DNA of 64,000 nt from Planctomycetaceae bacterium (GTDB lineage Bacteria; Planctomycetota; Planctomycetia; Pirellulales; Pirellulaceae): assembly GCA_002726245.1 (NCBI GenBank), contig PBSM01000033.1, forward strand, positions 1 to 64,000, read 5' to 3'. Below the pieces are notes generated by a model that saw only the letters and a list, made by a program, of their open reading frames with translations, ran no database searches and was not told the origin of the DNA. Shown here in pieces: positions 60,555 through 64,000 of the stretch. A program made the translations under genes and the position numbers. How positions within the stretch are numbered: position 1 is the first letter of the stretch; every line of letters starts with the position of its first letter.

Positions 60555-62726
60555 CTACTGTTCAAACGCGACGGGCTGTACCTCACCGCGTGCTGGGACG
60601 TCCAAGCCAAGTCCTCCCCAATCGAACGCGTTGGTTGGCCGAGCGGCGACTTTGAGATTGTTGCCGCCGGTGTCGGCTCGTCGCGGTGCGTTCAGCTCTG
60701 GTCCCTCAGGCCGCGTGGTGATCGGGCCTGGCTCTTGCGGAGCATCGTCACCCGCCTCCGGTCGATCGGCCGGTGTCGGTTGTGGAGTGGGAATGAACTC
60801 ACCCTCCGGGTAAGTTTCCATCGGCTGGTCGCCAACATGCTGCGAAACCGGACCCTGGCTGCTCACACCGGGACGCGTCCAACCGTAGTTCAGGTAGTAG
60901 CTCGCATCGCGTTCGCGTGCACGGCCGAGAGCGTCCCAGTAAGCCTTCTCGGGCCACGGGCCCTCCGCCATCATGATATTGTTGTATTCGAGCAGCGAGC
61001 CTTTGCGGAAGTGAACCGCGGCGATCGACTTGTTGTACTCCGAGAGTGCTCGATAATAGTCGATCTGAGCTTGTGCCCGACGTCGCTGTGCATCGAGCAC
61101 GAGATCCAACGTCGTCTTGCCGCCGCGGTACAAGGCATCGACCGAATCGACCTCCGCCTGCGAAGCCTTCCAGCGATTGAAGTGCGTTTGAGCGGACTGA
61201 TAGTTGAAATCGAGATCGCGAACTGTCGTCGAAAGAAGGTGAGAAGTATTCAGTTCCATGTCCTCGAGCCGGGACTTTTCGCGGGTCAAGTTTAGCTGTG
61301 CATTGCGCACACCGGCTAGTTCCCGTCGGTAACCGACGGGCATCTGGAAGTTGAACGTTAGTGCTGCCTCCTGGAAGTCCCCTTCGGTCAAAACGTCGAA
61401 GGCCGTCGAGCCATCCTCGGCAAAGTTGCGCCCGTTTCGGTCCGCATTGATCAAGTTGTCGCCCGCTCCATACAAACGATACACCGCTCCGACGTCAAGC
61501 TGCGGCAATAGCAGGTTCTTGGCGGCGACCAATTCCAGCTCCCGCCGTTCGACGACCCACTTCTGCTGACGAAGTTCAGCACTGCGCATCAACGCTTCCG
61601 TATGGATCTGCCGCCAGTCGAACGCGAGTCTCGCTGCACTTGGCTCATCCTTGGGACGAACCAAACGACCGTCGGTCGCCGCGATACCCATCAGGTAACG
61701 CAGCCGATTCTCGACGTTGTAGAGATCTCGAAGGGCCGTCTCGAGCTGCGAACGAAAGAAGAAATACTGTTCTCGAGACTGTGCCTCGGCCTGAGCGTTC
61801 TCGACACCAGCGTTCTTCTTTTCATAAACGTTGTTCCAAGTGACCTGTGCACTGTCGCGGCCGATCTTTGCTGTTTCCAAGTTTCGGTAGGCAGCGTGCA
61901 GGTCCCAGTAAGTGTTCTCGATATCCAAGACGAGGTTTCGAACGGACGACTCGAACGTTGCGAGGCTGACATCTGTATTGATGCGAGCCAGAACAACAGG
62001 AATCCGGTTGATCATCGTTCCGCGACCGCGCAACAAGGGCACGGTCGCCTGCAGCGTGAATGTCTGCTCCCAGAAGCTATCGTGTGTTTGTGCGAAGAAC
62101 GGATTGCCCTCAATGCGATCGGTCTGACTAGATACCTGTAACGTTGAGCCCGCCGCTGTTCGTTTCTGGAGCGAAGCGATCATGCCGCCTTGCTGCGTGC
62201 GGTTGAATGGTTGCGCAACACCTAGCGAGTTGTTAACGCGATCGGTGTGCGTCTGGACCGAGTTGTTCCCCCCCTGGCTTCCGGACAGGCTGAACAGCGC
62301 ATCGAAGGCTGCTAGAGCGGCTTCAACGCCGTTGTTAGGATCGCTCTCGACAATCGCCGTGTCATAGATCGTGGTTGCGCCAGCGGTACGTCCAACCAGA
62401 GCATCCGCGAAGCCGAACGGAGTAACACCGCCCAGATTGCGGACGACCTTGCTGTTCTGCAGAGCAATTGAAACCACTTCTTCGAGCGACAGATCCCAGA
62501 TCTCGTTGAACTCGGGATCGCTGATTGTCAGCGGAGCCTCAGCGAACTCGACGTCCTCGAGCATGGGCTGATAGAAGTCGGGATCTTCAAGTTGCGTGGC
62601 TTGATCTAGATAATGGGATAGGTCGCCGTCTTCGTGGAAATAGAAAGGCTGCGTCGGATGACAGCCCGTCGAGACGGTGATGGCAATCAGTACCAGAACC
62701 AGTGTGCTTTGCAGTTGCCGGGTCAT
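60555..62726 (-). CDS. TolC-family outer membrane efflux lipoprotein
   Basis: A 723-residue protein with a lipoprotein signal (VLIAITVSTGCHPT, lipid on Cys22). The TolC/OEP body spans about 70-590: IWDLSLEEVVSIALQNSKVV, VRNLVLDIENTYWDLHAAYR, AGVENAQAEAQSREQYFFF and TTVRDLDFNYQSAQTHFNRW with VDALYRGGKTTLDLVLDAQR. Repeated coiled helices match the barrel-tunnel fold. The C-terminal about 130 residues are Pro/Gly-rich and planctomycete-specific. It would form the outer-membrane channel of a tripartite exporter. No inner-membrane pump or adaptor gene is beside it. Confidence 0.92.
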   Translation of the reverse strand: MTRQLQSTLVLVLIAITVSTGCHPTQPFYFHEDGDLSHYLDQATQLEDPDFYQPMLEDVEFAEAPLTISDPEFNEIWDLSLEEVVSIALQNSKVVRNLGGVTPFGFADALVGRTAGATTIYDTAIVESDPNNGVEAALAAFDALFSLSGSQGGNNSVQTHTDRVNNSLGVAQPFNRTQQGGMIASLQKRTAAGSTLQVSSQTDRIEGNPFFAQTHDSFWEQTFTLQATVPLLRGRGTMINRIPVVLARINTDVSLATFESSVRNLVLDIENTYWDLHAAYRNLETAKIGRDSAQVTWNNVYEKKNAGVENAQAEAQSREQYFFFRSQLETALRDLYNVENRLRYLMGIAATDGRLVRPKDEPSAARLAFDWRQIHTEALMRSAELRQQKWVVERRELELVAAKNLLLPQLDVGAVYRLYGAGDNLINADRNGRNFAEDGSTAFDVLTEGDFQEAALTFNFQMPVGYRRELAGVRNAQLNLTREKSRLEDMELNTSHLLSTTVRDLDFNYQSAQTHFNRWKASQAEVDSVDALYRGGKTTLDLVLDAQRRRAQAQIDYYRALSEYNKSIAAVHFRKGSLLEYNNIMMAEGPWPEKAYWDALGRARERDASYYLNYGWTRPGVSSQGPVSQHVGDQPMETYPEGEFIPTPQPTPADRPEAGDDAPQEPGPITTRPEGPELNAPRRADTGGNNLKVAARPTNAFDWGGLGLDVPARGEVQPVAFEQ

Positions 62727-63188
62727 CGGTTCCCGCTTCCTTTCGGTTCGTCGCTAGACGCAAACAGCCAAGGACAAAGCGCCCGAGCCAACGGTCCTCA
62801 TGCGAGGACCGCCGACACAGACTCTTGTTTCCCCCCTTGACCGAATACGTCCGCTAGCGTCTGTACGCGGACCTTTAACAGACCACGCGCGAACCCTGAA
62901 GCGGAGCATTCGACAATTGTGGTATCGACCGCTCAATCGGCAAACTTTCAATAATCCACAAAGTCTTCCAAGCTTTCGCCGTTCATGCTAGCTGCTAGCG
63001 GCAGCGGAGGAGCAAACCGCTAATGGACGCTAATAGGAAAGGAAGTAAGGATGTGGGAATCTGTCAGATTCAAAATACGGCACCTTCCTTTCCTGCTCTC
63101 TTCTGACGTCGTCTTATCTCCTATTAGCGTTCTGTAAGCGTCCATTAGCGGTTCAACAGACGACCTCCCTTTCGCGCTGCCGATGAAA
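62727..63188. repeat. Spacer with a palindromic repeat of the CGCTAATGG family
   Basis: Bases 62727-63000 hold the upstream region of the TolC-like gene; nothing specific is recognised. From 63015 to 63153 an inverted repeat has ends AACCGCTAATGGACG and its exact complement at 63139-63153. The inner parts CGCTAATAGG/CCTATTAGCG also pair, with an insertion. The centre contains GGAAAGGAAG facing CTTCCTTTCC. A second member lies at 63644-63775, on the other side of the GxxExxY gene. Confidence 0.75.
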
Positions 63189-63584
63189 TCAATCGACGAA
63201 TTCCGAAAGAACGAAACGTTTCCATTCGACTTTGGCGATTGGGCCGAAGTTGATCAGGTAGCCGACCGGGCTGCAAGTGATCCGCATGTAGTTGATCAAC
63301 TGCGCCTCGTGATCGGACACGAGGGCCGATACTGCTTTCAGTTCGACAACGATCTCGTCGTGCACAACCAAGTCGGGGACGTAACGTTTCTTCAGTTGAC
63401 GATTCTTATAGAACACCTGTAACTCCCGCTTCGCATGAAACGGAATATCGCGATCAGAGAGTTCGATCTCGAAGCTTTCCTGACAGATTTCCTCCAACAA
63501 GCCGCCGCCCATCTCTCGATGCACCTCAAACGCCGCTCCCATCAGAGCATAGCCTTCTGACGAATATGGTTTGTCGTCTGTCAT
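63189..63584 (-). CDS. GxxExxY protein
   Basis: A 131-residue protein with the family core ALMGAAFEVHREMGGGLLEE, then ICQESFEIELSDRDIPFHAK, LKKRYVPDLVVHDEIVVELK, and SDHEAQLINYMRITCSPVGY followed by LINFG. The pattern D(x)n E-x-K (PDLVV...VVELKAV) resembles PD-(D/E)xK nuclease folds. The canonical name motif reads here as GGGLLEEIC, a divergent form. Length is normal and the frame is intact, unlike the copy at 39752-40189. It stands between two palindromic repeats of one family, and reads away from the window end. The biological role is unknown. Confidence 0.85.
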   Translation of the reverse strand: MTDDKPYSSEGYALMGAAFEVHREMGGGLLEEICQESFEIELSDRDIPFHAKRELQVFYKNRQLKKRYVPDLVVHDEIVVELKAVSALVSDHEAQLINYMRITCSPVGYLINFGPIAKVEWKRFVLSEFVD

Positions 63585-63643
63585 TTCTTTCTCCTTGTGT
63601 GCTGTTGGTCGGCGGGAACCGCTAGCGGCTCGGCGGGACTTGG

Positions 63644-63775
63644 ACCGCTAATGGACGCTGACAGAACGCTAATAAGACAGCAAAGGAGGTGAAAGCTTGG
63701 AGGGGCGAATGCACTCAAGAGTCGTTCAACATCTTTCCTTTTCTTATCAGCGTCCTGTTAGCGCCCATTAGCGGT
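63644..63775. repeat. Palindromic repeat providing the stop codon of the next gene
   Basis: Left end ACCGCTAATGGACGCTGACA (63644-63663) is an imperfect inverted copy of the right end (to 63775), with about 35 of 42 positions matching. The right end contains GCCCATTAGCGGT, in which TTA (63768-63770) is the stop codon TAA of the minus-strand VCBS-repeat gene. The last three codons of that gene (GNR) are also repeat-derived or adjacent. The sister element is at 63015-63153. Confidence 0.75.
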
Positions 63776-64000
63776 TTCCTTCCTTAGTCCGCGGATTGGT
63801 CATGTAGTACAGAAAGCCGTCTTCCGCACCAACAAGGAGATCCGGCACACCGTCTTTGTTCCAATCCACTGTTGTTGGGCTGGACGTATGGCCCGAGATG
63901 TTGCGCTCACTCAGTTGGCCTTTGTCTTCGAGAACGACTTTGCCATCGCGAGTCTCCACGTTGCGTAGCCACGTAGCACTCGTGCTGTTAACGAGGACGT
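63768..64000 (-). CDS. FG-GAP/VCBS-repeat protein, C-terminal part
   Basis: The gene continues beyond the window; only about 77 C-terminal codons are seen. SPTTVDWNKDGVPDLLVGAE, then DGFLYYMTNP, is a typical FG-GAP/VCBS beta-propeller blade with a calcium-binding DxNxDGxxD loop. Such blades occur in planctomycete surface or secreted proteins. The protein ends TKEGNR, and the stop lies inside a palindromic repeat. The remainder needs the adjoining sequence for a full call. Confidence 0.75.
   Translation of the reverse strand, partial: VLVNSTSATWLRNVETRDGKVVLEDKGQLSERNISGHTSSPTTVDWNKDGVPDLLVGAEDGFLYYMTNPRTKEGNR

Overview
The window reads as a chromosomal segment of a planctomycete, probably from the Pirellulales or Rhodopirellula side of the phylum. 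The basis is gene content typical of that phylum: several DUF1501 proteins with Tat-type leaders, cytochrome-c-like PSCyt1/DUF1549/DUF1553 proteins, a DUF1592/DUF1552 pair, three sulfatases, PQQ-type beta-propellers, DUF6807 and DUF3999 proteins, GxxExxY proteins, and the futalosine menaquinone enzymes MqnB and MqnD. No rRNA, CRISPR array, phage module or transposase was seen.

Layout. 0-8 kb: an enolase-superfamily enzyme (minus strand), then a plus-strand run of PSCyt1/DUF1549/DUF1553 protein, small HTH protein, DUF1501 protein and sulfatase. 8-16.5 kb: a MITE-like element, a KAP P-loop NTPase, an M20 amidohydrolase, a Tat-exported glycosidase-like protein, a PQQ propeller and an N-terminally truncated DUF3999 protein. 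16.5-22.2 kb: a truncated and frameshifted DUF1553 remnant, then DUF1501, HEAT-repeat and long PQQ-propeller genes in tight series. 22.3-24.5 kb: mqnB, mqnD and a HAD phosphatase. 24.7-32.8 kb: a five-gene minus-strand operon (ECF sigma factor, FecR-like anti-sigma, EF-hand lipoprotein, DUF1592 cytochrome, DUF1552) between a 34-bp tRNA-Leu fragment and an intact tRNA-Leu(CAG).

33-41.4 kb: a frameshifted DUF1080-like gene, a MetE-like methyltransferase, two convergent sulfatases and an alpha/alpha-toroid glycosidase-like gene whose signal peptide is out of frame. These are followed by a stretch of gene remnants (GxxExxY, GH62, outer-membrane barrel) closed by a strong terminator. 41.4-46.9 kb: a minus-strand amino-acid cluster (aspartate-dehydrogenase-like, class I aminotransferase, DUF1611/DgcN-like, dipeptide-epimerase/DgcA-like) and a DUF6807 protein. 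47-57.6 kb: a small conserved gene, csrA, and a large plus-strand surface/cytochrome cluster (DUF1501, PPC-domain protein, DUF1549/DUF1553 protein, PSCyt1-WD40-coiled-coil protein). 57.6-64 kb: a small conserved protein, YjbQ, holB and tmk, a TolC-like lipoprotein, GxxExxY, and the C-terminus of a VCBS-repeat protein.

The DUF1501 and PSCyt/DUF1549/DUF1553 proteins recur as export-linked partners, together with sulfatases and glycosidases. This suggests a heterotroph that breaks down sulfated polysaccharides with exported redox and hydrolytic proteins. A second theme is the many palindromic repeats of 60-140 bp in the intergenic spaces. Several begin exactly at, or supply, the stop codon of the neighbouring gene. 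One has entered a coding sequence in frame, and one has clear terminal inverted repeats with a 7-bp target duplication. All functional calls come from reading the translations by eye; no database search was run.
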